A stretch of 7,968 nt of DNA from LMEP-6097 sp049314535 (lineage in GTDB: Bacteria; Cyanobacteriota; Vampirovibrionia; LMEP-6097), in the NCBI GenBank assembly GCA_049314535.1, contig JBMOEX010000092.1, positions 1 through 7,968 of the forward strand, read 5' to 3'. The translations under genes and the position numbers were made by a program. Below, piece after piece: positions 7,531 through 7,968 of the stretch. The stretch's first letter is position 1, and each line of letters begins with the position of its first letter. The notes beneath the pieces were generated by a model. It made no database searches. It saw nothing but the letters and a program-made list of their open reading frames with translations, and was not told the DNA's origin.

Positions 7531-7535
7531 AGCAT

Positions 7536-7968
7536 ATGATTTGGCAGCCATTATTTTTAATTTTAATTACGGTAGTGCTTGGCATAACTGGTTTATTAAC
7601 GCAGTTTTATCAGGGTAGTAAGAAAATATATCAGGCGAGCTTTGCTAAACGGGAATTTATTCCCGTAGCTAGGGCGATGAGTAATCATGTGGCTAAAAGC
7701 TCTGGAGTTTTTCTCTATACTTTACAGCAGAAATTAAAATCTAGATTAATAGACCCTAGTGTTAGCCTGAATTTTAGAGAGGATTTAAAAGATTTAGCGA
7801 AGCAGCATTCTTGGGCTGGTTTTCAGAACACTAATCTTAATACTAACCAGAACAGCTCTAGTATTAGTGATGCAGGAAATTCTAATCTTGATAACTCAAG
7901 CCCTCTCGCTGCCATCCTTGCAGAAGGCACTAGTCAAGCAAGCTTTATCACTAAACACACGAAAAACA
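7536..7968 (+). CDS. Uncharacterised membrane-anchored protein, N-terminal 144 residues (3' end outside window)
   Basis: I do not recognise this gene. The frame opens at an ATG with a strong ribosome binding site and stays open to the right edge. Residues 3-22 (PLFLILITVVLG core) form one hydrophobic membrane helix. There is no positive charge before it, and GSKK (27-30) follows. By the positive-inside rule this suggests an anchor with the C-terminal part in the cytoplasm, rather than a cleaved signal peptide. Residues 30-95 are basic and mixed, with a likely helix around SGVFLYTLQQKLKSRL (56-71). Residues 97-122 are rich in Asn, Ser and Thr and look like a flexible linker, so a further domain may lie beyond the edge. 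It is transcribed away from the BREX operon across a shared control region and could be a host gene flanking the island or a BREX-associated gene. It is not a WYL/BrxR-type regulator as far as seen, with no N-terminal helix-turn-helix evident. Confidence 0.8.
   Translation, partial: MIWQPLFLILITVVLGITGLLTQFYQGSKKIYQASFAKREFIPVARAMSNHVAKSSGVFLYTLQQKLKSRLIDPSVSLNFREDLKDLAKQHSWAGFQNTNLNTNQNSSSISDAGNSNLDNSSPLAAILAEGTSQASFITKHTKN

Larger units (their letters stand above)
7424..7535. promoter_or_regulatory. Divergent intergenic control region between brxA and a membrane-protein gene
   Basis: This 112-base AT-rich gap is the only non-coding stretch of any size in the window, and it must drive both the BREX operon (leftward) and the divergent gene (rightward). 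It holds a 15-base inverted repeat, a TGGCCA palindrome near the repeat centre (7470-7475), and a plausible -10 box facing each way. The regulator is unknown, since no regulator gene is seen next to it. The promoters are assigned by eye, and neither has a strong -35. Confidence 0.6.

Noticed and set aside
1..7968. CRISPR arrays, tRNA or rRNA genes, and insertion sequences
   Set aside because: No regularly spaced repeats, tRNA-like cloverleaf sequence, conserved rRNA segment or transposase-like protein was seen. Coding sequence fills nearly the whole window.

Overview
The window holds the first part of a type 1 BREX (bacteriophage exclusion) defence operon, read entirely on the minus strand, plus the start of an unrelated-looking membrane protein gene read divergently on the plus strand. 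The DNA is AT-rich (roughly one third G+C by eye) and leucine is mostly coded by TTA. Genes are tightly packed, with overlapping or abutting stop and start codons. This fits an AT-rich, probably Gram-negative bacterium in which BREX-1 is carried as an accessory island. The sequence does not identify the genus.

Layout, following operon transcription from right to left: brxA (7423-6827), brxB (6816-6211), brxC (6210-2671), an accessory ABC/AAA_21-type ATPase (2674-1586), and the first 522 codons of pglX, the BREX DNA adenine methyltransferase (1568 to the left edge). brxB and brxC abut (TAA|ATG), brxC and the ATPase gene overlap as ATGA, and only 17 bases separate the ATPase stop from the chosen pglX start. 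These features point to one translationally coupled transcript. The usual downstream BREX-1 genes (pglZ, brxL) and the rest of pglX would lie beyond the left edge.

The main departure from the canonical brxA-brxB-brxC-pglX-pglZ-brxL order is the 362-residue ATPase between brxC and pglX. It has intact ATPase motifs, no nuclease or TOPRIM domain, and no adjacent effector partner in the window. It is either a BREX accessory subunit or an embedded one-gene defence module.

The 112-base gap between brxA and the divergent gene (7424-7535) contains a near-perfect 15-base inverted repeat (13 of 15 pairs). Each arm directly abuts a plausible -10 box, one facing each gene, which suggests a symmetric bidirectional control region. 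The divergent gene (7536 to the right edge) encodes a protein with an N-terminal membrane helix and an Asn/Ser/Thr-rich stretch. I do not recognise it, and it is not the BrxR-type regulator often found upstream of BREX loci.

Known BREX biology: PglX methylates host DNA at a non-palindromic site to mark self, and BrxA, BrxB, BrxC, PglZ and BrxL together block replication of unmodified phage DNA. The gene identities here come from reading the translations, not from a database search.
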